The notes under the pieces: model-generated
Told to the model about the DNA's origin: nothing
Seen by the model: the letters and a program-made list of their open reading frames with translations, nothing else
Databases searched by the model: none
Shown here: positions 12,729 through 27,600 of the stretch, piece after piece
How the letters are laid out: each line of letters starts with the position of its first letter
How positions within the stretch are numbered: position 1 is the first letter of the stretch
Position numbers and translations under genes: made by a program
Origin: Humulus lupulus
Taxonomy: Eukaryota; Streptophyta; Magnoliopsida; Rosales; Cannabaceae
DNA length: 64,000 nt
Assembly (NCBI RefSeq): GCF_963169125.1
Contig: NC_084795.1
Coordinates: 189,880,214 to 189,944,213 of the forward strand
Reading direction: 5' to 3'

Positions 12729-15584
12729 TTGAAAACTTAGTTCGTGTTAACTTTTATCAATATCTCGTGCTCTTTAAGAAAAACAACGATCAATAGATTT
12801 AAGTTAACTTCTAAGTTTTATGACCTGGTTATTTCCAGGAACTTAATTTGAAAAATTAGTTCGTGTTAACTATTATCAATATCTCGTGCTCTTTAAGAAA
12901 AACAACGATCAATCGATTGTAGTTAACTTCTAAGTTTTATGACCTGGTTATTACCAGGAACTTAATTTGAAAACTTCGTTCGTGTTAACTTTGATCAATA
13001 TCTCGTGCTCTTTAAGAAATACAACGATCAATCGATTTAAGTTAACTTCTAAGTATTATGACTTGGTTATTTCTAGGAACTTAATTTGAAAACTTAGTTC
13101 GTGTTAACTTTTATCAATATCTCGTGCTCTTTAAGAAAAACAACGATCAATCGATTTAAGTTGACTTCTAAGTTTTATGACTTGGTTATTTCCAGGAACT
13201 TAATTTGAAAACTTAGTTCGTGTTAACTTTTATAAATATCTCGTGCTCTTTAAGAAAAACAACGATCAATCGATTTAAGTTAACTTGTAAGTTTTATGAC
13301 CTGGTTATTTCCTGGAACTTAATTTGAAAAATTAGTTCGTGTTAACTATTATCAATATCTCGTGCTCTTTAAGAAAAACAACGATCAATCGATTGAAGTT
13401 AACTTCTATGTTCTATGACCTGGTTATTTCCAGGGACATAATTTGAAAACTTAGTTCGTGTTAACTTTTATCAATATCTCGTGCTCTTTAAAAAAAAAAA
13501 CGATCAATCGATTTAAGTTAACTTCTAAGTTTTATGACCTGGTTATTTCTAGGAACTTAATTTGAAAACTTAGTTCGTGTTAACTATTATCAATATCTCG
13601 TGATCTTTAAGAAAAAATACGATCAATCAATTTAAGTTAACTTCTAAGTTTTATGACCTGGTTATTACCAGGAACTTAATTTGAAAACTTCGTTCGTGTT
13701 AACTTTTATCAATATCTCGTGCTCTTTAAGAAAAACAACGATCAATCGATTTAAGTTAACTTCTAAGTATTATGACCTGGTTATTTCTAGGAACTTAATT
13801 TGAAAACTTAGTTCGTGTTAACTATTATCAATATCTCGTGCTCTTTAAGAAAAACAACGATCAATCGATTTAAGTTAACTTCTAAGTTTTATGACCTGGT
13901 TATTTCCAGGAACTTAATTTGAAAACTTAGTTCGTGTTAACTTTTATCAATATCTCGTGCTCTTTAAGAAAAACCACGATCAATCGATTTAAGTTAACTT
14001 CTAAGTTTTATGACCTGGTTATCTCCAGGGACTTAATCTGAAAACTTAGTTCGTGTTAACTATTATCAATATCTCGTGCTCTTTAAGAAAAACAACGATC
14101 AATCGATTTAAGTTAACTTCTAAGTTTTATGACCTGGTTATTTCCAGGAACTTAATTTGAAAACTTAGTTCGTGTTAACTATTATCAATATCTCGTGCTC
14201 TTTAAGAAATACAACGATCAATCGATTTAAGTTAACTTCTAAGTTTTATGACCTGGTTATTTCCAGGAACTTAATTTGAAAAATTAGTTCGTGGTAACTA
14301 TTATCAATATCTCGTGCTCTTTAAGAAAAACAACGATCAATCGATTTAAGTTAACTTCTAAGTTTTATGACCTGGTTATTTCCAGGAACTTAATTTGAAA
14401 ACTTAGTTCGTGTTAAATTTTATCAATATCTCGTGCTCTTTAAGAAAAACAACGATCAATCGATTTAAGTTAACTTCTATGTTTTATGACCTGGTTATTT
14501 CTAGGAACTTAATTTGAAAACTTACTTCGTGTTAACTTTTATCAATATCTCGTGCTCTTTAAGAAAAAAAACGATCAATCGATTTAAGTTAACTTGTAAG
14601 TTTTATGACCTGGTTATTTCCGGGAACTTAATTTGAAAACTTAGTTCGTGTTAACTTTTATCAATATCTCGTGCTCTTTAAGAAAAACAACGATCAATCG
14701 ATTGTAGTTAACTTCTAAGTTTTATGACCTGGTTATTACCAGGAATTTAATTTGAAAACTTCGTTCGTGTTAACTTTTATCAATATCTCGTGCTCTTTAA
14801 GAAAAACAACGATCAATCGATTGAAGTTAACTTCTAAGTATTATGACCTGGTTATTTCTAGGAACTTAATTTGAAAACTTAGTTCGTGTTAACTTTTATC
14901 AATATCTCGTGCTCTTTAAGAAAAACAACGATCAATAGATTTAAGTTAACTTCTAAGTTTTATGACCTGGTTATTTCCAGGAACTTAATTTGAAAAATTA
15001 GTTCGTGTTAACTATTATCAATATCTCGTGCTCTTTAAGAAAAACAACGATCAATCGATTGTAGTTAACTTCTAAGTTTTATGACCTGGTTATTACCAGG
15101 AACTTAATTTGAAAACTTCGTTCGTGTTAACTTTTATCAATATCTCGTGCTCTTTAAGAAAAACAACGATCAATCGATTTAAGTTAACTTCTAAGTATTA
15201 TGACTTGGTTATTTCTAGGAACTTAATTTGAAAACTTAGTTCGTGTTAACTTTTATCAATATCTCGTGCTCTTTAAGAAAAACAACGATCAATCGATTTA
15301 AGTTGACTTCTAAGTTTTATGACTTGGTTATTTCCAGGAACTTAATTTGAAAACTTAGTTCGTGTTAACTTTTATAAATATCTCGTGCTCTTTAAGAAAA
15401 ACAACGATCAATCGATTTAAGTTAACTTGTAAGTTTTATGACCTGGTTATTTCCTGGAACTTAATTTGAAAAATTAGTTCGTGTTAACTATTATCAATAT
15501 CTCGTGCTCTTTAAGAAAAACAACGATCAATCGATTGAAGTTAACTTCTATGTTTTATGACCTGGTTATTTCCAGGGACATAAT
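12729..15584 (+). repeat. 6-monomer block repeated at an 18-monomer spacing (2142 bp)
   Basis: Bases 12729-13442 match 14871-15584 in order. Shared markers are CAATAGATTT (12791 and 14933), GATTGTAG with ATTACCAGG, AGTATTATGACTTGG, TATAAATATC and the rare TTTCCTGGAAC. The copies part at 13443 (an 11-A monomer) and 15585 (a GTTGAC monomer). Between them, 13562-14870 is an 11-monomer block that recurs with small changes at 18559-19867 and 20582-21890. Confidence 0.78.
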
Positions 15585-15941
15585 TTGAAAACTTAGTTCG
15601 TGTTAACTTTTATCAATATCTCGTGCTCTTTAAGAAAAACAACGATCAATCGATTTAAGTTGACTTCTAAGTTTTATGACTTGGTTATTTCTAGGAACTT
15701 AATTTGAAAACTTAGTTCGTGTTAACTTTTATCAATATCTCGTGCTCTTTAAGAAAAACAACGATCAATCGATTTAAGTTGACTTCTAAGTTTTATGACT
15801 TGGTTATTTCCAGGAACTTAATTTGAAAACTTAGTTCGTGTTAACTTTTATAAATATCTCGTGCTCTTTAAGAAAAACAACGATCAATCGATTTAAGTTA
15901 ACTTGTAAGTTTTATGACCTGGTTATTTCCCGGAACTTAAT

Positions 15942-16655
15942 TTGAAAAATTAGTTCGTGTTAACTATTATCAATATCTCGTGCTCTTTAAGAAAAACAAC
16001 GATCAATCGATTGAAGTTAACTTCTATGTTTTATGACCTGGTTATTTCCAGGGACATAATTTGAAAACTTAGTATGTGTTAACTTTTATCAATATCTCGT
16101 GCTCTTTAAAAAAAAAAACGATCAATCGATTTAAGTTAACTTCTAAGTTTTATGACCTGGTTATTTCTAGGAACTTAATTTGAAAAATTAGTTCGTGTTA
16201 ACTATTATCAATATCTCGTGCTCTTTAAGAAAAACAACGATCAATCGATTGAAGTTAACTTCTATGTTTTATGACCTGGTTATTTCCAGGGACATAATTT
16301 GAAAACTTAGTTCGTGTTAACTTTTATCAATATCTCGTGCTCTTTAAAAAAAAAAACGATCAATCGATTTAAGTTAACTTCTAAGTTTTATGACCTGGTT
16401 ATTTCTAGGAACTTAATTTGAAAAATTAGTTCGTGTTAACTATTATCAATATCTCGTGCTCTTTAAGAAAAACAACGATCAATCGATTGAAGTTAACTTC
16501 TATGTTTTATGACCTGGTTATTTCCAGGGACATAATTTGAAAACTTAGTTCGTGTTAACTTTTATCAATATCTCGTGCTCTTTAAAAAAAAAAACGATCA
16601 ATCGATTTAAGTTAACTTCTAAGTTTTATGACCTGGTTATTTCTAGGAACTTAAT
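15942..16655 (+). repeat. Dimer repeated three times (238 bp x 3)
   Basis: An AAAAATTAG monomer (GATTGAAG, TTCTATG, CAGGGACATAAT) alternates with an 11-A monomer at 15942, 16180 and 16418. The only difference noticed is AGTATGTG in the first 11-A monomer. This is the shortest clean higher-order unit in the window. Confidence 0.88.
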
Positions 16656-16893
16656 TTGAAAACTTAGTTCGTGTTAACTATTATCAATATCTCGTGCTCT
16701 TTAAGAAAAACAACGATCAATCGATTGAAGTTAACTTCTAAGTTTTATGACCTGGTTATTACCAGGAACTTAATTTGAAAACTTCGTTCGTGTTAACTTT
16801 TATCAATATCTCGTGCTCTTTAAGAAAAACAACGATCAATCGATTTAAGTTAACTTCTAAGTATTATGACCTGGTTATTTCTAGGAACTTAAT

Positions 16894-17011
16894 TTGAAAA
16901 CTTAGTTCGTGTTAACTATTATCAATATCTCGTGCTCTTTAAGAAAAACAACGATCAATCGATTTAAGTTAACTTCTAAGTTTTATGACCTGGTTATTTC
17001 CAGAACTTAAT
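16894..17011 (+). repeat. 118-bp monomer with a lost G in the hairpin 3' arm
   Basis: TTTCCAGGAAC is reduced to TTTCCAGAAC, so the next monomer begins at 17012. This is the only copy of this deletion seen in the window, which suggests a recent change or one that was never amplified. It shortens the 3' arm of the possible hairpin. Confidence 0.9.
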
Positions 17012-17844
17012 TTGAAAACTTTGTTCGTGTTAACTTTTATCAATATCTCGTGCTCTTTAAGAAAAACAACGATCAATCGATTTAAGTTAACTTCTAAGTT
17101 TTATGACCTGGTTTTCTCCAGGGACTTAATCTGAAAACTTAGTTCGTGTTAACTATTATCAATATCTCGTGCTCTTTAAGAAAAACAACGATCAATCGAT
17201 TTAAGTTAACTTCTAAGTTTTATGACCTGGTTATTTCCAGGAACTTAATTTGAAAACTTAGTTCGTGTTAACTATTATCAATATCTCGTGCTCTTTAAGA
17301 AATACAACGATCAATCGATTTAAGTTAACTTCTAAGTTTTATGACCTGGTTATTTCCAGGAACTTAATTTGAAAAATTAGTTCGTGGTAACTATTATCAA
17401 TATCTCGTGCTCTTTAAGAAAAACAACGATCAATCGATTTAAGTTAACTTCTAAGTTTTATAACCTGGTTATTTCCAGGAACTTAATTTGAAAACTTAGT
17501 TCGTGTTAAATTTTATCAATATCTCGTGCTCTTTAAGAAAAACAACGATCAATCGATTGTAGTTAACTTCTAAGTTTTATGACCTGGTTATTACCAGGAA
17601 CTTAATTTGAAAACTTCGTTCGTGTTAACTTTTATCAATATCTCGTGCTCTTTAAGAAAAACAACGATCAATCGATTGAAGTTAACTTCTAAGTATTATG
17701 ACCTGGTTATTTCTAGGAACTTAATTTGAAAACTTACTTCGTGTTAACTTTTATCAATATCTCGTGCTCTTTAAGAAAAACAACGATCAATCGATTGAAG
17801 TTAACTTCTAAGTATTATGACCTGGTTATTTCTAGGAACTTAAT

Positions 17845-20800
17845 TTGAAAACTTACTTCGTGTTAACTTTTATCAATATCTCGTGCTCTTTAAGAAAAAC
17901 AACGATCAATCGATTTAAGTTAACTTCTAAGTTTTATGACCTGGTTATTTCCAGGAACATAATTTGAAAACTTAGTTCGTGTTAACTTTTATCAATATCT
18001 CGTGCTCTTTAAGAAAAACAACGATCAATCGATTTAAGTTGACTTCTAAGTTTTATGACTTGGTTATTTCTAGGAACTTAATTTGAAAACTTAGTTCGTG
18101 TTAACTTTTATCAATATCTCGTGCACTTTAAGAAAAACAACGATCAATCGATTTAAGTTGACTTCTAAGTTTTATGACTTGGTTATTTCCAGGAACTTAA
18201 TTTGAAAACTTAGTTCGTGTTAACTTTTATAAATATCTCGTGCTCTTTAAGAAAAACAACAATCAATCGATTTAAGTTAACTTGTAAGTTTTATGACCTG
18301 GTTATTTCCCGGAACTTAATTTGAAAAACTAGTTCGTGTTAACTATTATCAATATCTCGTGCTCTTTAAGAAAAACAACGATCAATCGATTGAAGTTAAC
18401 TTCTATGTTTTATGACCTGGTTATTTCCAGGGACATAATTTGAAAACTTAGTTCGTGTTAACTTTTATCAATATCTCGTGCTCTTTAAAAAAAAAAACGT
18501 TCAATCGATTTAAGTTAACTTCTAAGTTTTATGACCTGGTTATTTCTAGGAACTTAATTTGAAAACTTAGTTCGTGTTAACTATTATCAATATCTCGTGA
18601 TCTTTAAGAAAAAATACGATCAATCAATTTAAGTTAACTTCTAAGTTTTATGACCTGGTTATTTCCAGGGACATAATTTGAAAACTTAGTTCGTGTTAAC
18701 TTTTATCAATATCTCGTGCTCTTTAAGAAAAACAACGATCAATCGATTTAAGTTAAGTTCTAAGTATTATGACCTGGTTATTTCTAGGAACTTAATTTGA
18801 AAACTTAGTTCGTGTTAACTATTATCAATATCTCGTGCTCTTTAAGAAAAACAACGATCAATCGATTTAAGTTAACTTCTAAGTTTTATGACCTGGTTAT
18901 TTCCAGGAACTTAATTTGAAAACTTAGTTCGTGTTAACTTTTATCAATATCTCGTGCTCTTTAAGAAAAACAACGATCAATCGATTTAAGTTAACTTCTA
19001 AGTTTTATGACCTGGTTATCTCCAGGGACTTAATCTGAAAACTTAGTTCGTGTTAACTATTATCAATATCTCGTGCTCTTTAAGAAAAACAACGATCAAT
19101 CGATTTAAGTTAACTTCTAAGTTTTATGACCTGGTTATTTCCAGGAACTTAATTTGAAAACTTAGTTCGTGTTAACTATTATCAATATCTCGTGCTCTTT
19201 AAGATATACAACGATCAATCGATTTAAGTTAACTTCTAAGTTTTATGACCTGGTTATTTCCAGGAACTTAATTTGAAAAATTAGTTCGTGGTAACTATTA
19301 TCAATATCTCGTGCTCTTTAAGAAAAACAACAATCAATCGATTTAAGTTAACTTCTAAGTTTTATGACCTGGTTATTTCCAGGAACTTAATTTGAAAACT
19401 TAGTTCGTGTTAAATTTTATCAATATCTCGTGCTCTTTAAGAAAAACAACGATCAATCGATTTAAGTTAACTTCTATGTTTTATGACCTGGTTATTTCTA
19501 GGAACTTAATTTGAAAACTTACTTCGTGTTAACTTTTATCAATATCTCGTGCTCTTTAAGAAAAACAACGATCAATCGATTTAAGTTAACTTGTAAGTTT
19601 TATGACCTGGTTATTTCCGGGAACTTAATTTGAAAACTTAGTTCGTGTTAACTTTTATCAATATCTCGTGCTCTTTAAGAAAAACAACGATCAATCGATT
19701 GTAGTTAACTTCTAAGTTTTATGACCTGGTTATTACCAGGAACTTAATTTGAAAACTTCGTTCGTGTTAACTTTTATCAATATCTCGTGCTCTTTAAGAA
19801 AAACAACGATCAATCGATTGAAGTTAACTTCTAAGTATTATGACCTGGTTATTTCTAGGAACTTAATTTGAAAACTTACTTCGTGTTAACTTTTATCAAT
19901 ATCTCGTGCTCTTTAAGAAAAACAACGATCAATCGATTTAAGTTAACTTCTAAGTTTTATGACCTGGTTATTTCCAGGAACATAATTTGAAAACTTAGTT
20001 CGTGTTAACTTTTATCAATATCTCGTGCTCTTTAAGAAAAACAACGATCAATCGATTTAAGTTGACTTCTAAGTTTTATGACATGGTTATTTCTAGGAAC
20101 TTAATTTGAAAACTTAGTTCGTGTTAACTTTTATCAATATCTCGTGCACTTTAAGAAAAACAACGATCAATCGATTTAAGTTGACTTCTAAGTTTTATGA
20201 CCTGGTTATTTCCAGGAACTTAATTTGAAAACTTAGTTCGTGTTAACTTTTATAAATATCTCGTGCTCTTTAAGAAAAACAACGATCAATCGATTTAAGT
20301 TAACTTGTAAGTTTTATGACCTGGTTATTTCCCGGAACTTAATTTGAAAAACTAGTTCGTGTTAACTATTATCAATATCTCGTGCTCTTTAAGAAAAACA
20401 ACGATCAATCGATTGAAGTTAACTTCTATGTTTTATGACCTGGTTATTTCCAGGGACATAATTTGAAAACTTAGTTCGTGTTAACTTTTATCAATATCTC
20501 GTGCTCTTTAAAAAAAAAAACGATCAATCGATTTAAGTTAACTTCTAAGTTTTATGACCTGGTTATTTCTAGGAACTTAATTTGAAAACTTAGTTCGTGT
20601 TAACTATTATCAATATCTCGTGATCTTTAAGAAAAAATACGATCAATCAATTTAAGTTAACTTCTAAGTTTTATGACCTGGTTATTTCCAGGGACATAAT
20701 TTGAAAACTTAGTTTGTGTTAACTTTTATCAATATCTCGTGCTCTTTAAGAAAAACAACGATCAATCGATTTAAGTTAACTTCTAAGTATTATGACCTGG

Positions 20801-21890
20801 TTATTTCTAGGAACTTAATTTGAAAACTTAGTTCGTGTTAACTATTATCAATATCTCGTGCTCTTTAAGAAAAACAACGATCAATCGATTTAAGTTAACT
20901 TCTAAGTTTTATGACCTGGTTATTTCCAGGAACTTAATTTGAAAACTTAGTTCGTGTTAACTTTTATCAATATCTCGTGCTCTTTAAGAAAAACAACGAT
21001 CAATCGATTTAAGTTAACTTCTAAGTTTTATGACCTGGTTATCTCCAGGGACTTAATCTGAAAACTTAGTTCGTGTTAACTATTATCAATATCTCGTGCT
21101 CTTTAAGAAAAACAACGATCAATCGATTTAAGTTAACTTCTAAGTTTTATGACCTGGTTATTTCCAGGAACTTAATTTGAAAACTTAGTTCGTGTTAACT
21201 ATTATCAATATCTCGTGCTCTTTAAGAAATACAACGATCAATCGATTTAAGTTAACTTCTAAGTTTTATGACCTGGTTATTTCCAGGAACTTAATTTGAA
21301 AAATTAGTTCGTGGTAACTATTATCAATATCTCGTGCTCTTTAAGAAAAACAACGATCAATCGATTTAAGTTAACTTCTAAGTTTTATGACCTGGTTATT
21401 TCCAGGAACTTAATTTGAAAACTTAGTTCGTGTTAAATTTTATCAATATCTCGTGCTCTTTAAGAAAAACAACGATCAATCGATTTAAGTTAACTTCTAT
21501 GTTTTATGACCTGGTTATTTCTAGGAACTTAATTTGAAAACTTACTTCGTGTTAACTTTTATCAATATCTCGTGCTCTTTAAGAAAAACAACGATCAATC
21601 GATTTAAGTTAACTTGTAAGTTTTATGACCTGGTTATTTCCGGGAACTTAATTTGAAAACTTAGTTCGTGTTAACTTTTATCAATATCTCGTGCTCTTTA
21701 AGAAAAACAACGATCAATCGATTGTAGTTAACTTCTAAGTTTTATGACCTGGTTATTACCAGGAACTTAATTTGAAAACTTCGTTCGTGTTAACTTTTAT
21801 CAATATCTCGTGCTCTTTAAGAAAAACAACGATCAATCGATTGAAGTTAACTTCTAAGTATTATGACCTGGTTATTTCTAGGAACTTAAT
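17845..21890 (+). repeat. 17-monomer tandem duplication (2023 bp x 2)
   Basis: Bases 17845-19867 and 19868-21890 carry the same seventeen monomers. Shared rare markers are CGTGCACTTT (18121 and 20144), TGATCTTTAAG with CAATCAATTT (18598 and 20621), ATCTCCAGGG and GTGGTAAC. By eye only about eight to twelve substitutions separate them, for example CAACAATC near 18260 and GATATACAAC near 19203, so identity is above 99%. Part of the block also occurs upstream at a 16-monomer spacing. Confidence 0.87.
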
Positions 21891-22247
21891 TTGAAAACTT
21901 ACTTAGTGTTAAATTTTATCAATATCTCGTGCTCTTTAAGAAAAACAACGATCAATCGATTTAAGTTAACTTCTAAGTTTTATGACCTGGTTATTTCCAG
22001 GAACATAATTTGAAAACTTAGTTCGTGTTAACTTTTATCAATATCTCGTGCTCTTTAAGAAAAACAACGATCAATCGATTTAAGTTGACTTCTAAGTTTT
22101 TTGACCTGGTTATTTCCAGGGACTTAATTTGAAAACATAGTTTGTGTTAACTTTTATCAATATCTCGTGCTCTTTAAGAAAAACAACGATCAATTGATTT
22201 AAGTTAACTTCTAAGTTTTATGACCTGGTTATTTCCAGGAACTTAAT

Positions 22248-24627
22248 TTGAAAAATTAGTTCGTGTTAACTATTATCAATATCTCGTGCTCTTTAAGAAA
22301 AACAACGATCAATCGATTGTAGTTAACTTCTAAGTTTTATGACCTGGTTATTACCAGGAACTTAATTTGAAAACTTCGTTCGTGTTAACTTTTATCAATA
22401 TCTCGTGCTCTTTAAGAAAAACAACGATCAATCGATTTAAGTTAAGTTCTAAGTATTATGACCTGGTTATTTCTAGGAACTTAATTTGAAAACTTAGTTC
22501 GTGTTAACTATTATCAATATCTCGTGCTCTTTAAGAAAAACAACGATCAATCGATTTAAGTTAACTTCTAAGTTTTATGACCTGGTTATTTCCAGGAACT
22601 TAATTTGAAAACTTAGTTCGTGTTAACTTTTATCAATATCTCGTGCTCTTTAAGAAAAACAACGATCAATCGATTTAAGTTAACTTCTAAGTTTTATGAC
22701 CTGGTTATCTCCAGGGACTTAATCTGAAAACTTAGTTCGTGTTAACTATTATCAATATCTCGTGCTCGTTAAGAAAAACAACGATCAATCGATTTAAGTT
22801 CACTTCTATGTTTTATGACCTGGTTATTTCCAGGAACTTAATTTGAAAACTTAGTTCGTGTTAACTATTATCAATATCTCGTGCTCTTTAAGAAATACAA
22901 CGATCAATCGATTTAAGTTAACTTCTAAGTTTTATGACCTGGTTATTTCCAGGAACTTAATTTGAAAAATTAGTTCGTGGTAACTATTATCAATATCTCG
23001 TGCTCTTTAAGAAAAACAACGATCAATCGATTTAAGTTAACTTCTAAGTTTTATGACCTGCTTATTTCCAGGAACTTAATTTGAAAACTTAGTTCGTGTT
23101 AAATTTTATCAATATCTCGTGCTCTTTAAGAAAAACAACGATCAATCGATTTAAGTTAACTTCTATGTTTTATGACCTGGTTATATCTAGGAACTTAATT
23201 TGAAAACTTACTTCGTGTTAACTTTTATCAATATCTCGTGCTCTTTAAGAAAAACAACGATCAATCGATTTAAGTTAACTTGTAAGTTTTATGACCTGGT
23301 TATTTCCAGGAACTTAATTTGAAAACTTAGTTCGTGTTAACTTTTATCAATATCTCGTGCTCTTTAAGAAAAACAACGATCAATCGATTTAAGTTGACTT
23401 CTAAGTTTTTTGACCTGGTTATTTCCAGGGACTTAATTTGAAAAATTAGTTCGTGTTAACTATTATCAATATCTCGTGCTCTTTAAGAAAAACAACGATC
23501 AATCGATTGTAGTTAACTTCTAAGTTTTATGACCTGGTTATTACCAGGAACTTAATTTGAAAACTTCGTTCGTGTTAACTTTTATCAATATCTCGTGCTC
23601 TTTAAGAAAAACAACGATCAATCGATTTAAGTTAAGTTCTAAGTATTATGACCTGGTTATTTCTAGGAACTTAATTTGAAAACTTAGTTCGTGTTAACTA
23701 TTATCAATATCTCGTGCTCTTTAAGAAAAACAACGATCAATCGATTTAAGTTAACTTCTAAGTTTTATGACCTGGTTATTTCCAGGAACTTAATTTGAAA
23801 ACTTAGTTCGTGTTAACTTTTATCAATATCTCGTGCTCTTTAAGAAAAACAACGATCAATCGATTTAAGTTAACTTCTAAGTTTTATGACCTGGTTATCT
23901 CCAGGGACTTAATCTGAAAACTTAGTTCGTGTTAACTATTATCAATATCTCGTGCTCGTTAAGAAAAACAACGATCAATCGATTTAAGTTCACTTCTATG
24001 TTTTATGACCTGGTTATTTCCAGGAACTTAATTTGAAAACTTAGTTCGTGTTAACTATTATCAATATCTCGTGCTCTTTAAGAAATACAACGATCAATCG
24101 ATTTAAGTTAACTTCTAAGTTTTATGACCTGGTTATTTCCAGGAACTTAATTTGAAAAATTAGTTCGTGGTAACTATTATCAATATCTCGTGCTCTTTAA
24201 GAAAAACAACGATCAATCGATTTAAGTTAACTTCTAAGTTTTATGACCTGCTTATTTCCAGGAACTTAATTTGAAAACTTAGTTCGTGTTAAATTTTATC
24301 AATATCTCGTGCTCTTTAAGAAAAACAACGATCAATCGATTTAAGTTAACTTCTATGTTTTATGACCTGGTTATATCTAGGAACTTAATTTGAAAACTTA
24401 CTTCGTGTTAACTTTTATCAATATCTCGTGCTCTTTAAGAAAAACAACGATCAATCGATTTAAGTTAACTTGTAAGTTTTATGACCTGGTTATTTCCAGG
24501 AACTTAATTTGAAAACTTAGTTCGTGTTAACTTTTATCAATATCTCGTGCTCTTTAAGAAAAACAACGATCAATCGATTTAAGTTGACTTCTAAGTTTTT
24601 TGACCTGGTTATTTCCAGGGACTTAAT
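22248..24627 (+). repeat. 10-monomer tandem duplication (1190 bp x 2), with a third copy at 26294-27483
   Basis: Bases 22248-23437 and 23438-24627 look identical. Both hold GTTAAGTTC (22441, 23631), CTCGTTAAG (near 22765 and 23955), CACTTCTATG, CCTGCTTATT and TTATATCTAG, and both end in the TTTTTTGACC / CAGGGACTTAAT monomer. A third copy lies 4046 bp (34 monomers) after the first. This absence of visible differences marks it as one of the youngest events in the window, or as an assembly effect. Confidence 0.88.
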
Positions 24628-27600
24628 TTGAAAAATTAGTTCGTGTTAACTATTATCAATATCTCGTGCTCTTTAAGAAAAACAACGATCAATCGATTGT
24701 AGTTAACTTCTAAGTTTTATGACCTGGTTATTACCAGGAACTTAATTTGAAAACTTCGTTCGTGTTAACTTTTATCAATATCTCGTGCTCTTTAAGAAAA
24801 ACAACGATCAATCGATTTAAGTTAACTTCTAAGTATTATGACCTGGTTATTTCTAGGAACTTAATTTGAAAACTTAGTTCGTGTTAACTATTATCAATAT
24901 CTCGTGCTCTTTAAGAAAAACAACGATCAATCGATTTAAGTTAACTTCTAAGTTTTATGACCTGGTTATTTCCAGGAACTTAATTTGAAAACTTAGTTCG
25001 TGTTAACTTTTATCAATATCTCGTGCTCTTTAAGAAAAACAACGATCAATCGATTTAAGTTAACTTCTAAGTTTTATGACCTGGTTATCTCCAGGGACTT
25101 AATCTCAAAACTTAGTTCGTGTTAACTATTATCAATATCTCGTGCTCTTTAAGAAAAACAACGATCAATCGATTTAAGTTCACTTCTTAGTTTTATGACC
25201 TGGTTATTTCCAGGAACTTAATTTGAAAACTTAGTTCGTGTTAACTATTATCAATATCTCGTGCTCTTTAAGAAATACAACGATCAATCGATTTAAGTTA
25301 ACTTCTAAGTTTTATGACCTGGTTATTTCCAGGAACTTAATTTGAAAAATTAGTTCGTGGTAACTATTATCAATATATCGTGCTCTTTAAGAAAAACAAC
25401 GATCAATCGATTTAAGTTAACTTCTAAGTTTTATGACCTGGTTATTTCCAGGAACTTAATTTGAAAACTTAGTTCATGTTAAATTTTATCAATATCTCGT
25501 GCTCTTTAAGAAAAACAACGATCAATCGATTTAAGTTAACTTCTATGTTTTATGACCTGGTTATTTCTAGGAACTTAATTTGAAAACTTACTTCGTGTTA
25601 ACTTTTATCAATATCTCGTGCTCTTTAAGAAAAACAACGATCAATCGATTTAAGTTAACTTGTAAGTTTTATGACCTGGTTATTTCCGGGAACTTAATTT
25701 GAAAACTTAGTTCGTGTTAACTTTTATCAATATCTCGTGCTCTTTAAGAAAAACAACGATCAATCGATTGTAGTTAACTTCTAAGTTTTATGACCTGGTT
25801 ATTACCAGGAACTTAATTTGAAAACTTCGTTCGTGTTAACTTTTATCAATATCTCGTGCTCTTTAAGAAAAACAACGATCAATCGATTGAAGTTAACTTC
25901 TAAGTATTATGACCTGGTTATTTCTAGGAACTTAATTTGAAAACTTACTTAGTGTTAAATTTTATCAATATCTCGTGCTCTTTAAGAAAAACAACGATCA
26001 ATCGATTTAAGTTAACTTCTAAGTTTTATGACCTGGTTATTTCCAGGAACATAATTTGAAAACTTAGTTCGTGTTAACTTTTATCAATATCTCGTGCTCT
26101 TTAAGAAAAACAACGATCAATCGATTTAAGTTGACTTCTAAGTTTTTTGACCTGGTTATTTCCAGGGACTTAATTTGAAAACATAGTTTGTGTTAACTTT
26201 TATCAATATCTCGTGCTCTTTAAGAAAAACAACGATCAATTGATTTAAGTTAACTTCTAAGTTTTATGACCTGGTTATTTCCAGGAACTTAATTTGAAAA
26301 ATTAGTTCGTGTTAACTATTATCAATATCTCGTGCTCTTTAAGAAAAACAACGATCAATCGATTGTAGTTAACTTCTAAGTTTTATGACCTGGTTATTAC
26401 CAGGAACTTAATTTGAAAACTTCGTTCGTGTTAACTTTTATCAATATCTCGTGCTCTTTAAGAAAAACAACGATCAATCGATTTAAGTTAAGTTCTAAGT
26501 ATTATGACCTGGTTATTTCTAGGAACTTAATTTGAAAACTTAGTTCGTGTTAACTATTATCAATATCTCGTGCTCTTTAAGAAAAACAACGATCAATCGA
26601 TTTAAGTTAACTTCTAAGTTTTATGACCTGGTTATTTCCAGGAACTTAATTTGAAAACTTAGTTCGTGTTAACTTTTATCAATATCTCGTGCTCTTTAAG
26701 AAAAACAACGATCAATCGATTTAAGTTAACTTCTAAGTTTTATGACCTGGTTATCTCCAGGGACTTAATCTGAAAACTTAGTTCGTGTTAACTATTATCA
26801 ATATCTCGTGCTCGTTAAGAAAAACAACGATCAATCGATTTAAGTTCACTTCTATGTTTTATGACCTGGTTATTTCCAGGAACTTAATTTGAAAACTTAG
26901 TTCGTGTTAACTATTATCAATATCTCGTGCTCTTTAAGAAATACAACGATCAATCGATTTAAGTTAACTTCTAAGTTTTATGACCTGGTTATTTCCAGGA
27001 ACTTAATTTGAAAAATTAGTTCGTGGTAACTATTATCAATATCTCGTGCTCTTTAAGAAAAACAACGATCAATCGATTTAAGTTAACTTCTAAGTTTTAT
27101 GACCTGCTTATTTCCAGGAACTTAATTTGAAAACTTAGTTCGTGTTAAATTTTATCAATATCTCGTGCTCTTTAAGAAAAACAACGATCAATCGATTTAA
27201 GTTAACTTCTATGTTTTATGACCTGGTTATATCTAGGAACTTAATTTGAAAACTTACTTCGTGTTAACTTTTATCAATATCTCGTGCTCTTTAAGAAAAA
27301 CAACGATCAATCGATTTAAGTTAACTTGTAAGTTTTATGACCTGGTTATTTCCAGGAACTTAATTTGAAAACTTAGTTCGTGTTAACTTTTATCAATATC
27401 TCGTGCTCTTTAAGAAAAACAACGATCAATCGATTTAAGTTGACTTCTAAGTTTTTTGACCTGGTTATTTCCAGGGACTTAATTTGAAAAATTAGTTCGT
27501 GTTAACTATTATCAATATCTCGTGCTCTTTAAGAAAAACAACGATCAATCGATTGTAGTTAACTTCTAAGTTTTATGACCTGGTTATTACCAGGAACTTA

